A stretch of DNA of 64,000 nucleotides from JAPHSX01 sp039714395 (GCA_039714395.1 JBDLJH010000006.1:1-64000), one strand, 5' to 3'; positions 51,548-60,388 are shown, counted from the stretch's first letter. Translations and numbers: made by a program. Notes: generated by a model not told the origin, from the letters alone.

Positions 51548-52335
51548 TGCTAGAGGCACTACAGACCATTCTTGATACTGTGCTGGTGACGGTACGTGAT
51601 GTGCTGCCCATCGCCACGATCATCTTCGGTTTTCAGATCTTTGTTATCCGCCGTCCGATACCCCATCTCAAACGGGTTCTGGCCGGTTTCGGCTACGTGC
51701 TGCTGGGCCTGTCGCTGTTTCTCATCGGTCTGGAAGAGGCGCTGTTCCCGCTTGGCAAGTTGATGGCCGAGCAGTTGACCGACCCTGCCTTTATTCTTGG
51801 CGAGGGGGTAGTGCGGGCCTTGCAATGGAGTGACTACTCGTGGGTCTATCTGTTCGCCTTCGCTATCGGTTTTTCCACCACCGTGGCCGAGCCCTCACTG
51901 ATCGCGGTGGCGATTAAGGCGCAGGAGGTCTCCGGTGGTGCCATCAGCGTACGTGGTCTGCGCACCGCCGTGGCCATCGGTGTCGCCATCGGTATCTCGC
52001 TGGGTACCTTTCGTATTGTCAGCGGCACACCGCTGCACTACTACATCATTGCCGGTTATGTGGTGGTGATTATTCAAACCCTGTTTGCACCGAAGATGAT
52101 CATCGCCCTGGCCTATGATTCGGGCGGGGTGACCACCTCTACCGTTACCGTGCCGCTGGTCACCGCCCTCGGGTTGGGACTTGCCAGTACCGTGCCGGGG
52201 CGCAGTCCGATGCTGGACGGTTTCGGTCTTATCGCCTTTGCCAGTCTGTTTCCGATTATGTCGGTAATGGGCTATGCACAATTAAGTCAATGGAAGGCCC
52301 GTCGCACCGCGCGACGGGAAAACCCGGGAGAGTAG
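51547..52335 (+). CDS. DUF1538 membrane protein, subunit 2
   Basis: A 262-residue DUF1538 protein, clearly homologous to its upstream partner: FAIGFSTTVAEPSLIAVAIKA, AYDSGGVTTSTVTVPLVTALG and GRSPMLDGFGLIAFASLFPI align motif for motif. The one-base overlap (TGATG) with subunit 1 implies equimolar translation, consistent with an obligate two-subunit transporter. The C-terminus is basic and cytoplasmic. Each half has about six helices, so the pair makes a 12-helix unit. The PII-like gene follows after two bases. Confidence 0.87.
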   Translation: MLEALQTILDTVLVTVRDVLPIATIIFGFQIFVIRRPIPHLKRVLAGFGYVLLGLSLFLIGLEEALFPLGKLMAEQLTDPAFILGEGVVRALQWSDYSWVYLFAFAIGFSTTVAEPSLIAVAIKAQEVSGGAISVRGLRTAVAIGVAIGISLGTFRIVSGTPLHYYIIAGYVVVIIQTLFAPKMIIALAYDSGGVTTSTVTVPLVTALGLGLASTVPGRSPMLDGFGLIAFASLFPIMSVMGYAQLSQWKARRTARRENPGE

Positions 52336-52337
52336 CT

Positions 52338-52688
52338 ATGCACTTTAAACTGTTGATTGCCCTGGTCGAGGACCACAAAACTGATGCAGTGCTGGATGCC
52401 GCACGCAAGGCTGGCGCTACGGGTGCCACGGTGTTGAATCAGGCGCGGGGGGAGGGGGTAAAGAAGAGCAAGACCTTCTTTGGCCTGTCGCTGGAAACGC
52501 AGCGCGATATGGTGATGTTTCTGGTAGAGGAGCATATGAGTCGAAAGATTTTGGAGAAGATCGCCAAGGTAGGTGAGTTTGACGAGAAGCCGGGAACCGG
52601 TATCGCCTTCCAGATTGATGTGGAGGATGCGGTGGGGGTTATTCATCAGGTAGAGGAGCTGAGTGCAGCAGTAGAGGAGGAAATTTAA
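52338..52688 (+). CDS. PII-like signalling protein
   Basis: A 116-residue protein with the PII fold order: MHFKLLIALVEDHKTDAVLDAARKAG (beta1-alpha1), GATVLNQARGEG leading into the T-loop, and a C-terminal GTGIAFQIDVEDAVGV matching the B-loop and beta4 region of GlnB/GlnK. The T-loop is short and lacks the uridylylated Tyr of GlnB, so regulation by GlnD is unlikely. It may bind adenine nucleotides or another ligand. The ATG at 52338 follows GGGAGAG; the longer frame from 52290 is inside the upstream gene. Its location two bases after a transporter gene suggests it gates that transporter, as GlnK does for AmtB. Confidence 0.85.
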   Translation: MHFKLLIALVEDHKTDAVLDAARKAGATGATVLNQARGEGVKKSKTFFGLSLETQRDMVMFLVEEHMSRKILEKIAKVGEFDEKPGTGIAFQIDVEDAVGVIHQVEELSAAVEEEI

Positions 52689-52689
52689 A

Positions 52690-53103
52690 ATGTCTGAGGA
52701 TAAAAAAGTTGTGCGCGTCCGTGACGTGATGAAGCACCAGTTCGACATGGTCGATGGTATGACCACGGTGGCTGATGCGCTGAAGACGATGAAACATGTG
52801 GAGAACAAGAGCCTGATCATCAACAAGCGTCACGATGATGATGAGTACGGTATGTTGCTGATCTCCGATATTGCCCGCAAGGTACTGGCCAGGGATCGTG
52901 CCCCGGAGCGCGTCAATGTTTACGAGGTGATGGCCAAACCGGTGATTACCGTCGATCCGGATATGGATATTCGCTACTGCGCCCGTCTGTTCGATCGCTT
53001 TGGCCTATCTCGTACCCCGGTAGTGAATGGGGGCGGAGAGGTGATCGGTATCATTAGCTTCACCGACATGGTGCTGCGTGGCTTGTGTACTGACCTGAAC
53101 TAG
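52690..53103 (+). CDS. Tandem CBS-domain protein
   Basis: A 137-residue stand-alone CBS pair (Bateman module): VRDVMKHQFDMVDGMTTVADAL...GMLLISDIARKVL and VYEVMAKPVITVDPDMDIRYCA...VIGIISFTDMVLRGL. Such modules bind AMP, ATP or related nucleotides and control partner proteins, including transporters. The start has an excellent AGGAGGAAA site. The gene begins one base after the PII-like stop region and completes the DUF1538-DUF1538-PII-CBS cassette; ampD follows 23 bases later and may be co-transcribed. Confidence 0.9.
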   Translation: MSEDKKVVRVRDVMKHQFDMVDGMTTVADALKTMKHVENKSLIINKRHDDDEYGMLLISDIARKVLARDRAPERVNVYEVMAKPVITVDPDMDIRYCARLFDRFGLSRTPVVNGGGEVIGIISFTDMVLRGLCTDLN

Positions 53104-53126
53104 TCCTGTGCAATGGGGAGAAGACA

Positions 53127-53714
53127 ATGCGGGTCGATAGCAGCACAGGGTTGATGCAGGGAGCGCGTTATCTTGCCTCGCCCAATTGCGATTATCGTCC
53201 AAATGAGGAGCAGCCCAGCCTGCTGGTTATCCACGGTATTAGTCTGCCCCCTGGCGAGTACGGGGGACCGTGGATAGACGCCCTCTTTACCAATACCCTT
53301 GACCCGCAGGCCCATCCCTATTTTGCCGCTATTCACCAACTGCGAGTCTCCTCCCACCTGCTGATTCGGCGTGACGGCGAGCGGCTGCAATATGTCCCCT
53401 TTAACAAGCGCGCCTGGCACGCAGGGCTCTCCTCCTACCAGGGACGGGAACATTGTAATGACTTCTCTGTCGGCATCGAGCTGGAGGGGGCGGATGATGA
53501 GGCCTATGAGCCGGTGCAATATCGGGTGCTGGCTGAGAGCATTGCCGCCCTGTTGGCGGCCTATCCGGAATTGAGTGCCGAGCGCATCACCGGTCATAGC
53601 GACATTGCACCCGGACGCAAGACAGACCCCGGTCCTCACTTCGATTGGTCGCGTTTTCATCAGTTGCTGGAGGACGTGATACTTGCAAAGCATCAGGCAA
53701 GCATCGACACTTAG
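53127..53714 (+). CDS. ampD: 1,6-anhydro-N-acetylmuramyl-L-alanine amidase AmpD
   Basis: AmpD (195 residues) is a cytoplasmic zinc amidase that trims anhydro-muropeptides during wall recycling. The amidase_2 domain shows LLVIHGISLPPGEYGG (first zinc His), FNKRAWHAGLSSYQGRE, DFSVGIELEG (catalytic Glu) and ITGHSDIAPGRKTDPGPHFDW, which holds the second His and the Asp ligand. GGGGAGA precedes the ATG. ampE follows by three bases, the conserved ampDE pair. No ampC-ampR is visible in the window. Confidence 0.95.
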   Translation: MRVDSSTGLMQGARYLASPNCDYRPNEEQPSLLVIHGISLPPGEYGGPWIDALFTNTLDPQAHPYFAAIHQLRVSSHLLIRRDGERLQYVPFNKRAWHAGLSSYQGREHCNDFSVGIELEGADDEAYEPVQYRVLAESIAALLAAYPELSAERITGHSDIAPGRKTDPGPHFDWSRFHQLLEDVILAKHQASIDT

Positions 53715-53717
53715 GCT

Positions 53718-54578
53718 ATGGCCCTTATCGCAATCCTTATCAGTCTGGTGGCGGAACGTCTTCTCGGTTCGATGGAGGAGCTGCGCCGTTTCGACTGGTT
53801 TCTCGCTTATTATCGCTGGGCCGCGGTACGCCTTGTAGCGATTAAACAGCTTAATGGATCGGTGGGTGTATTGTTGCTGCTATTGCCGCTGATTGGCCCG
53901 GTGGTGTTCCTCGACTATTACCTTAGCGGCCTGTGGCTACTGTTTGGTCTCGCCTTTGCCATATTGATTCTGCTCTACTGTTTCGGCCCACGCGACCTGG
54001 AGGCGGAGGTGGAGGCCTTTGTTGATGCCCGCACCCGAGACGATGAGGAGTCTGCCTGCTGGCATGCCTCGGAGCTGCTGGGTGGTAAGGAGGTGGCAAG
54101 CTCGGCAGAGGTGACCCAACGGATCATGCAAAATATCTTTGTTGAGGCCAACGAGAGGCTGCTCGCCATCGTTTTCTGGTTCGTGTTGTTGGGACCGGGC
54201 GGGGCGTTACTTTATCGCCTTAGCTCACTGTTTCAGCAGCAGTCGGATCAGGGTGATGGCGTTCATGAGGCAGGGGTGCGGCTACATCTTCTACTCGCCT
54301 GGTTGCCGGCCCGTCTCTGCGCCGTCTCTTATGCTCTGGCAGGCAGTTTTGTCGAGGCGCTTCATGGCTGGCGCGGAACAGATTCCAGCTGGTTTGAGAG
54401 CAGCCGGGACATCCTCATTGCCAGTGGTTTCGGTGCTTTGCGTATCGAGCCGGGCGAGATAGAGGACGACAGCCGTGCCTGTGAGCAGATAAATGAGAGT
54501 ATGTCGCTGGTACGTCGCGCGGTGCTGGTCTTCCTTTCGTTGATTGCACTATCCACCCTGGCCGGGTGGATGGGGTAG
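53718..54578 (+). CDS. ampE: AmpE-type inner-membrane protein
   Basis: AmpE (286 residues) is a membrane protein paired with ampD. In enterics its deletion has little effect and its role is uncertain. Visible features: a helix from residue 1 (LIAILISLVAERLLG), a further pair near 50-90, the CWHASELLGGKEV and NERLLAIVFWFVLLGPGGALLYRLSSL regions typical of the CobD/CbiB-related AmpE family, and a terminal helix. The resemblance to CbiB is a family-level feature; true cobD is expected elsewhere. The cob genes start 75 bases downstream. Confidence 0.88.
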   Translation: MALIAILISLVAERLLGSMEELRRFDWFLAYYRWAAVRLVAIKQLNGSVGVLLLLLPLIGPVVFLDYYLSGLWLLFGLAFAILILLYCFGPRDLEAEVEAFVDARTRDDEESACWHASELLGGKEVASSAEVTQRIMQNIFVEANERLLAIVFWFVLLGPGGALLYRLSSLFQQQSDQGDGVHEAGVRLHLLLAWLPARLCAVSYALAGSFVEALHGWRGTDSSWFESSRDILIASGFGALRIEPGEIEDDSRACEQINESMSLVRRAVLVFLSLIALSTLAGWMG

Positions 54579-54653
54579 CTGTTTTCCCCTCTTTTTTCGT
54601 CAAATCCCCTCTATACCGGTATCATCTGCAACTTCAATGTTTGAGATAACCCT

Positions 54654-55172
54654 ATGCGTGAACTGATTTTGGGTGGTGCCCGTTCGGGTAAGAGCGCCCT
54701 GGCGGAGAAATATGCCCATGACAGTGGTCTGGAGGTGGTTTACATCGCCACCGCCGAGGCACATGACGATGAAATGAGAGAGCGTATCGCCCACCATCGC
54801 ACACGCCGTCCCGACCACTGGTTATGCCTTGAACAGCCGCTGCAGTTGGCTGCAACATTGCGACAGCATGCGGCGGCTAATCGTTGTCTGCTGGTGGACT
54901 GCCTGACATTGTGGCTGAGTAATCTGCTGGCCGCTGGAGACAAGGTATTTATACGTGAACGTGAGGCGCTGCTAGAGCAATTACCTCAGTTGCCGGGACG
55001 GCTTATCCTCGTCAGCAACGAGGTGGGGATGGGTATTGTGCCGATGGGTGAACTAACACGAAAATTTTGTGATGAAAGCGGACGGCTGCATCAAGCCGTC
55101 GCTGCCGAGTGTGATCGGGTGACCTTCGTTACCGCCGGTCTGCCAATGATTTTAAAAGGTGAGAGTGAATGA
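54654..55172 (+). CDS. cobU: Adenosylcobinamide kinase / guanylyltransferase
   Basis: CobU/CobP (172 residues) phosphorylates adenosylcobinamide and forms adenosylcobinamide-GDP. The P-loop is LGGARSGKSALAE; IATAEAHDDEM, HRTRRPDHW with the guanylylated His, and VSNEVGMGIVPM are the family motifs. It overlaps cobT by ATGA and leads cobU-cobT-cobC-cobS. I see no cobalamin riboswitch in the 75-base gap before it. Confidence 0.96.
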   Translation: MRELILGGARSGKSALAEKYAHDSGLEVVYIATAEAHDDEMRERIAHHRTRRPDHWLCLEQPLQLAATLRQHAAANRCLLVDCLTLWLSNLLAAGDKVFIREREALLEQLPQLPGRLILVSNEVGMGIVPMGELTRKFCDESGRLHQAVAAECDRVTFVTAGLPMILKGESE

Positions 55173-56221
55173 GTACTGAGTGGTTGAAGGGTGAGGTTAA
55201 GGTGATTAACGAAGAGGCCGCCGCTGCCGCTGAGGCGCGGCAGGGGCAGTTGACCAAACCACCCGGTTCGTTGGGACGACTGGAGCAGGCCGCAGTACGG
55301 CTGGCAGGCATGCAGGGGGTTGAGAAACCTTTGCTTGAGCGCATTCACATCTCGGTCTTTGCCGCTGATCATGGCGTCGCCGCCGAGGGGGTCTCCGCCT
55401 TTCCGCAGGAGGTGACGGTAGCGATGATCGCCAATTTTGCCCAGGGCGGTGCAGCGATCAGTGTGCTGGCAAAGGAGCTTGGAGCAACACTCGAGGTGGT
55501 TGACGTGGGCGCCATCAGTGTACCTGCTGAACTCCCCGGTGTTATTTCCCACCGAGCCGGTGATGGCACCGCCAACTTCGCCAGGGAGGCGGCGATGAGT
55601 GAGGCGCAGTTGGCGATAGCGCTGCAGGCAGGAGAGAAGGCGGTAAACCGTGCGGTGGCAGCCAGGGCACAGCTCTTTATCGGCGGCGAGATGGGGATTG
55701 CCAACACCTCCGCCGCCACGGCGATCACCTGTGCCCTGTTACAGCGTCCCGCTGTTGAACTGGTGGGGCCGGGTACCGGACTGAAGGCCGATGGTGTCAG
55801 CCATAAGGCACAGGTGATCGAGCGGGCGCTGGCGTTGCATCGTGATGCCATGACATCGCCACTGGATATTTTGCGTTGCGTTGGCGGCTTTGAGATCGCC
55901 GCCCTCTGTGGCGCCTACATTGCCGCTGCACAACGAGGTCTACCTGTGCTGGTGGATGGCTTTATTAGCAGCAGTGCTGCGTTATTGGCGTTGCGTATCA
56001 ACCCTGCCATTGCACCATGGTTGATGCTCAGTCACGCCTCTGCCGAGCCGGGTCATGTGGCAATGGTTGAAGCCATCGGCGATCAACCTTTACTGGATCT
56101 TGGCATGCGTCTGGGTGAGGGCAGTGGTGCCGCTACCACGGCGTCGCTACTGCGTGTTGCCTGTGCGTTGCATAACAATATGGCCACCTTTGCTGAAGCA
56201 GGCGTGGCTGAAAAGTCATAA
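55169..56221 (+). CDS. cobT: Nicotinate-nucleotide-dimethylbenzimidazole phosphoribosyltransferase
   Basis: CobT (350 residues) activates dimethylbenzimidazole (or other bases) as alpha-ribazole phosphate for the lower ligand of cobalamin. Motifs: TKPPGSLGRLE at the N-terminus, FAADHGVAAEGVSAFPQEVT, GEMGIANTSAATAI and LDLGMRLGEGSGAA, which contains the catalytic Glu. The stop codon lies inside a heptameric AGTCNNN repeat (56214-56248), so the last two or three codons are part of that repeat. Confidence 0.95.
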   Translation: MSTEWLKGEVKVINEEAAAAAEARQGQLTKPPGSLGRLEQAAVRLAGMQGVEKPLLERIHISVFAADHGVAAEGVSAFPQEVTVAMIANFAQGGAAISVLAKELGATLEVVDVGAISVPAELPGVISHRAGDGTANFAREAAMSEAQLAIALQAGEKAVNRAVAARAQLFIGGEMGIANTSAATAITCALLQRPAVELVGPGTGLKADGVSHKAQVIERALALHRDAMTSPLDILRCVGGFEIAALCGAYIAAAQRGLPVLVDGFISSSAALLALRINPAIAPWLMLSHASAEPGHVAMVEAIGDQPLLDLGMRLGEGSGAATTASLLRVACALHNNMATFAEAGVAEKS

Positions 56222-56248
56222 GTCGGAAGTCTATAGTCGCGAGTCGAA
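56214..56248. repeat. Five-copy heptamer tandem repeat AGTCNNN
   Basis: AGTC occurs at 56214, 56221, 56228, 56235 and 56242, an exact seven-base period over 35 bases. The other three positions vary. The first copy overlaps the end of cobT, including its stop, and the array fills the gap before cobC. Confidence 0.8.
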
Positions 56249-56253
56249 TAGCT

Positions 56254-56865
56254 GTGAGTAACGAGACAACCATCATCGACATCATCCGCCACGGTGAGCC
56301 GCAGGGTGGATCGAGGTACCGCGGCCATGTGGATGACCCGCTTTCCGAGCGTGGCTGGATGCAAATGCGTGCGGCGGTAGAGGGGAGGAGCGGTTGGCAG
56401 CAAATCGTCACCTCTGATTTAAGTCGTTGCGCTGACTTCGCTAATGAACTGGGTAACAGACTTTCCATTCCGGTAGAGGGGACGGATCAGTTCCGCGAGG
56501 TAGGTTTTGGTGACTGGGAGGGGATGACCGCCAAAGAGATCATCGCTCAGGACGAGGCTGCGCTCTTTTCTTTCTGGCAGGACCCGCTCAATAACACTCC
56601 ACCTAATGCCGAGCCACTGGTCGATTTTCATCAACGCATTGAGCGTGAGTGGGAGAGAATGTTAATGACTCATGGTGGCAAGCATATTTTGCTGGTGGGT
56701 CATGCCGGGATGATGCGTATCCTGTTACTCAAGGCGCTCGCTATGCCGCTGCAAGAATTCTATCGTTTTGATCCGCGCAATGCCACCATAGTACGACTCC
56801 GTGTCGATAGTGGACGTCATGGTGAACGTTACACACAGTTGGTGTTTGAGGGGCCGGTGATTTGA
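56254..56865 (+). CDS. cobC: Histidine-phosphatase-family alpha-ribazole phosphatase
   Basis: A 203-residue phosphoglycerate-mutase-type phosphatase. Position between cobT and cobS makes alpha-ribazole phosphatase (CobC) the natural role: it removes phosphate from alpha-ribazole phosphate or adenosylcobalamin phosphate. Active-site motifs: IRHGEPQGG (phosphohistidine), VGFGDWEGM and LLVGHAGMMRI. The start is GTG at 56254, after the AGTC repeat, with a poor ribosome binding site. It overlaps cobS by one base. Confidence 0.88.
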   Translation: MSNETTIIDIIRHGEPQGGSRYRGHVDDPLSERGWMQMRAAVEGRSGWQQIVTSDLSRCADFANELGNRLSIPVEGTDQFREVGFGDWEGMTAKEIIAQDEAALFSFWQDPLNNTPPNAEPLVDFHQRIEREWERMLMTHGGKHILLVGHAGMMRILLLKALAMPLQEFYRFDPRNATIVRLRVDSGRHGERYTQLVFEGPVI

Positions 56866-57608
56866 TGCAACCGTTCTGGCTGGCCTTACAGTTTCTAACC
56901 CGTCTGCCGACACCTCACCTTGTCGAGGTAAGGGCCGAGGCGGTTGGGCGTTCCCTGCTGTTCTATCCGCTGATCGGTCTGATCATCGGTGCACTGATGT
57001 TCTCCTTAAGCTTGCTTGCCATTAATCTTCCACCGATGTTGTTGGCGGTACTAATGCTGGGCCTGTGGCTCTTTCTGAGTGGTGCGTTGCACATTGATGG
57101 CGTGGCCGACATGGCCGATGCCTGGGTGGGTGGTCAGGGCGATCGCGAACGCACTCTGGTAATCATGAAAGACCCCTACTGTGGCCCCATGGGGGTGAGC
57201 GCCGTGGTGGTGGTGTTGCTACTCAAGTTCACTGCCCTGATCGAACTGCTACATACCGGGCCTTTGCTTCTACTGTTGGCTCCAGTGCTTGGCAGAAGTT
57301 TTGCCGTACTGTTAATGCTAACCACCCCCTACTGTCGTGATGCCGGGCTTGCCTCCGATATGGTGCGCTATCTGCCACGCCGTGCGGCCTGGACAGTACT
57401 GGCTGTGGTGACTGGTATCACTCTATTGTGGTTGAAATTGATGGCGATATGGCTGTTGGCCATAAGTTTGTTTATCTTCCTCATCTATCGTCGCGCCCTG
57501 ATGCAACGCCTACAGGGTTTTACCGGTGATGCTGCCGGGGCCCTGATCGAAATTATTGAGGTGGTGATACTTCTGGTTGCAGCAGGTGTGATCGGGGTGC
57601 AGGTATAA
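56865..57608 (+). CDS. cobS: Adenosylcobinamide-GDP ribazoletransferase (cobalamin synthase)
   Basis: CobS (247 residues) joins adenosylcobinamide-GDP and alpha-ribazole to give cobalamin, at the inner membrane. QFLTRLPTP near the N-terminus, GALHIDGVADMADAWVGGQGDRERTL with the metal-binding acidic residues, and MKDPYCGPMG are the family signatures; five or six helices follow. The ATG at 56865 overlaps the cobC stop (TGATG); a TTG one codon earlier is less likely. Confidence 0.95.
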   Translation: MQPFWLALQFLTRLPTPHLVEVRAEAVGRSLLFYPLIGLIIGALMFSLSLLAINLPPMLLAVLMLGLWLFLSGALHIDGVADMADAWVGGQGDRERTLVIMKDPYCGPMGVSAVVVVLLLKFTALIELLHTGPLLLLLAPVLGRSFAVLLMLTTPYCRDAGLASDMVRYLPRRAAWTVLAVVTGITLLWLKLMAIWLLAISLFIFLIYRRALMQRLQGFTGDAAGALIEIIEVVILLVAAGVIGVQV

Positions 57609-57704
57609 ACAGGACTTATCCTGTTGGTGGTTGAACAAGCCCTTGACCTAACTCGGTCAAACAGGCACCTTGATTCGCTTCATCGACGACACGATTGCAG
57701 GACT

Positions 57705-60380
57705 ATGAGCGAACAGCATACCCCAGCCCCCATCTACCGCAAGGACTACACCCCTTTTAGCCATGACGTCGAGTCGGTGGCTCTGCACTTTGAGCTGGAA
57801 GGAAGTCGTACTACGGTGCGTTCTACCCTGAAGCTGAGTGCCCGTGGCGAGCAGCGCACTCTGCGTCTCGATGGCAGCGAATTGGAGCTGATTTCGATTG
57901 AGCTGGATGGACGTATCCTTTCTGCCGATGAGTACCAGCTCGATGAAGAGAGCCTGACACTGCAGACACCACAGCAGTGCGAGCTGGTGATCACCACCGC
58001 TGTAGGGCCGGCTGCTAACACGGCACTGGAGGGGCTCTATCTCTCCAGCGGCAACTTCTGCACCCAGTGCGAGGCGGAGGGTTTTCGTCGTATCACCTTC
58101 TACCCTGATCGTCCTGATGTGCTTAGCATCTTTACTACCACCATCGTTGCTGAGCAGAAGGCCTTTCCGCAACTACTGGCCAATGGCAATCGTATCGAGT
58201 CCGGCGTGCTGCCTCCTGGCACGCCAGAATACCGTCCATCCATGGACATAACCGGTGAGCTGGAGGATGGTCGTCACTATGCGGTGTGGCATGACCCCTT
58301 CCCCAAACCCTGCTATCTGTTCGCCCTGGTGGCGGGTGATCTCGCCTGTGTCCGAGATAGTTTTACCACCGTCTCTGGACGTGAGGTGGCGATCGAGTTT
58401 TACGTGCAGCACGGCAATGAGAACAAGACCGAACACGCGGTAGCTTCTTTGCAGCGGGCGATGGCCTGGGATGAGCAGAAGTATGGTCGTGAATATGACC
58501 TCGACCTCTACATGGTCGTTGCTGTTGATGACTTCAACATGGGGGCGATGGAAAATAAAGGACTCAACGTCTTTAATTCCAAGTTTGTGCTGGCTCGACC
58601 TGAGTCGGCCACTGATACCGACTTCGTCAATATCGAAGCGGTGATCGGTCATGAGTATTTCCACAACTGGTCGGGTAACCGCGTCACCTGTCGAGACTGG
58701 TTTCAGTTGTCATTAAAAGAGGGCTTTACTGTACTGCGGGATCAGCAGTTTACCGCCGATATGACATCAAGCGCAGTTAAGCGTATTGATGATGTGCGTA
58801 TGCTGCGTGCCCACCAGTTCCCCGAGGATGCCGGTCCCATGGCTCATCCGGTGCGTCCTGACTCCTTCGTTGAGATTAATAACTTCTACACCCTTACGAT
58901 TTACGAGAAGGGTGCAGAGGTGGTGCGTATGCTGCACACCCTGCTCGGTGAGGAGGGGTTCCGCAAGGGGTGTGATCTCTATTTTGAACGCCACGATGGC
59001 AGCGCCGTTACCTGTGATGATTTTATTGTCGCGATGGAGGAGGTCAACGGTGTCGAGTTGCAACAGTTCCGTCGCTGGTATGCCCAGGCGGGAACGCCAC
59101 GTATTACGATGTCGCGTAAATACGATCAGCAGGACCAGCGCTACACCATCACTTTGAAACAGCAGACACCAGCAACACCCGGGCAGGAGGAGAAGCTGCC
59201 GCTGCATATTCCGCTCAAGCTGTCGCTGCTGGATAGTGAGGGCAAGGCGTTGCCGTTACGTCTGCAGGGGGAGGGTGGCGCCGCCGCTACAGTGCGCGTA
59301 TTCGATTTTACTCGGAAAGAGCAGCAGTTTGTGTTTGAGGATGTTGTTGCCGAGCCGACTCCATCATTGTTACGTGGTTTTTCTGCGCCGGTAATTCTTA
59401 ACCATGATTACAGTGATAGTGAACTCGCCTTTTTAATGGGTCACGAGACAGATGCCTTTAATCGCTGGGAGGCGGGGCAGCAACTGGCGCTACGGATAAT
59501 GCAGCGGCTACTGGCGGATAAACGTGAGGGGCGGGAGTTGAGCCTGGATGAGGCGCTGGCTGAGGCATTCGGACAGACCCTGAATGATGAACAGCTCGAT
59601 CCGGCACTTGCTGCCGAGGCACTCAGTCTGCCCGATGAGGCCTATGTGGCCGAGTGCGAGAACCCGGCAGACCCGCAGGCGATTCACACGGTGCGGCAGT
59701 TCCTGCGTCGTGCTTTGGCGGAACGTTTCCGTGATGCCCTGCAGCAGCGCTATGGTTCTCTGAATACTGGTGGCTGTTACCGCCTTGATGCCGATGCGAT
59801 GGCAAGCCGTCGCCTGCGCAACACCTGTCTTGCCTATCTCTCATTACTTGATAGCGGGGAGTACGCACAGCAGCAGTTTGCTACTGCCCATAATATGACG
59901 GATAGTATGGCGGCACTCGATGCACTGGTGGACAATGGCCATTCTCAGGCGACGGCAGCACTGGAGGCTTTCTACGACAGTTGGCACCACGATATGCTGG
60001 TGCTGGATAAGTGGTTCAGCGTGCAGGCTCGTTCGGGAATGCCCGATACCCTGCAACGGGTGGAGCAACTGCTGGGACACCCCGATTTTCTCATTAGCAA
60101 TCCCAACCGTGTGCGCTCACTTATCAGTGCCTTTACCGCAGCCAACCCTGCACGCTTTCATGATTCCGATGGTGGTGGTTATCGCCTGCTCGCCGATAAG
60201 GTGATTGAGTTAAACAGTCGCAATCCACAACTGGCATCGCGTCTGCTTGGCCCACTTACCCGCTGGCGTGGACTCACCGAGAACTATCAGCAACTGATGC
60301 GTACAGAGCTGCAACGTATTCTTGATAGTGGTGATCTGTCGCGGGATGTCTATGAGGTGGTTACTAAGAGTCTCGCTTAG
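57705..60380 (+). CDS. pepN: Aminopeptidase N (M1 family)
   Basis: PepN (891 residues) is a cytoplasmic broad-specificity metallo-aminopeptidase. The exopeptidase motif GAMENKG and the zinc site HEYFHNW (His316, His320, with Glu317 catalytic and Glu339 as the third ligand in LKEGFT) are intact. Domain order is the beta-rich N-domain, the thermolysin-like catalytic domain, a small beta domain and the all-helical C-domain starting near residue 565. Length is close to E. coli PepN (870). The ATG at 57705 is preferred over the open frame from 57624, whose extra residues look non-native. Confidence 0.96.
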   Translation: MSEQHTPAPIYRKDYTPFSHDVESVALHFELEGSRTTVRSTLKLSARGEQRTLRLDGSELELISIELDGRILSADEYQLDEESLTLQTPQQCELVITTAVGPAANTALEGLYLSSGNFCTQCEAEGFRRITFYPDRPDVLSIFTTTIVAEQKAFPQLLANGNRIESGVLPPGTPEYRPSMDITGELEDGRHYAVWHDPFPKPCYLFALVAGDLACVRDSFTTVSGREVAIEFYVQHGNENKTEHAVASLQRAMAWDEQKYGREYDLDLYMVVAVDDFNMGAMENKGLNVFNSKFVLARPESATDTDFVNIEAVIGHEYFHNWSGNRVTCRDWFQLSLKEGFTVLRDQQFTADMTSSAVKRIDDVRMLRAHQFPEDAGPMAHPVRPDSFVEINNFYTLTIYEKGAEVVRMLHTLLGEEGFRKGCDLYFERHDGSAVTCDDFIVAMEEVNGVELQQFRRWYAQAGTPRITMSRKYDQQDQRYTITLKQQTPATPGQEEKLPLHIPLKLSLLDSEGKALPLRLQGEGGAAATVRVFDFTRKEQQFVFEDVVAEPTPSLLRGFSAPVILNHDYSDSELAFLMGHETDAFNRWEAGQQLALRIMQRLLADKREGRELSLDEALAEAFGQTLNDEQLDPALAAEALSLPDEAYVAECENPADPQAIHTVRQFLRRALAERFRDALQQRYGSLNTGGCYRLDADAMASRRLRNTCLAYLSLLDSGEYAQQQFATAHNMTDSMAALDALVDNGHSQATAALEAFYDSWHHDMLVLDKWFSVQARSGMPDTLQRVEQLLGHPDFLISNPNRVRSLISAFTAANPARFHDSDGGGYRLLADKVIELNSRNPQLASRLLGPLTRWRGLTENYQQLMRTELQRILDSGDLSRDVYEVVTKSLA

Positions 60381-60388
60381 TAAGGAGA

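Noticed and set aside
54579..54653. A cobalamin riboswitch before cobU
   Set aside because: The gap is only 75 bases, too short for the roughly 200-base aptamer, and it lacks the conserved B12-box.
56214..56248. A CRISPR array
   Set aside because: Seven-base period, no 20-40 base repeats, no spacers and no cas genes.
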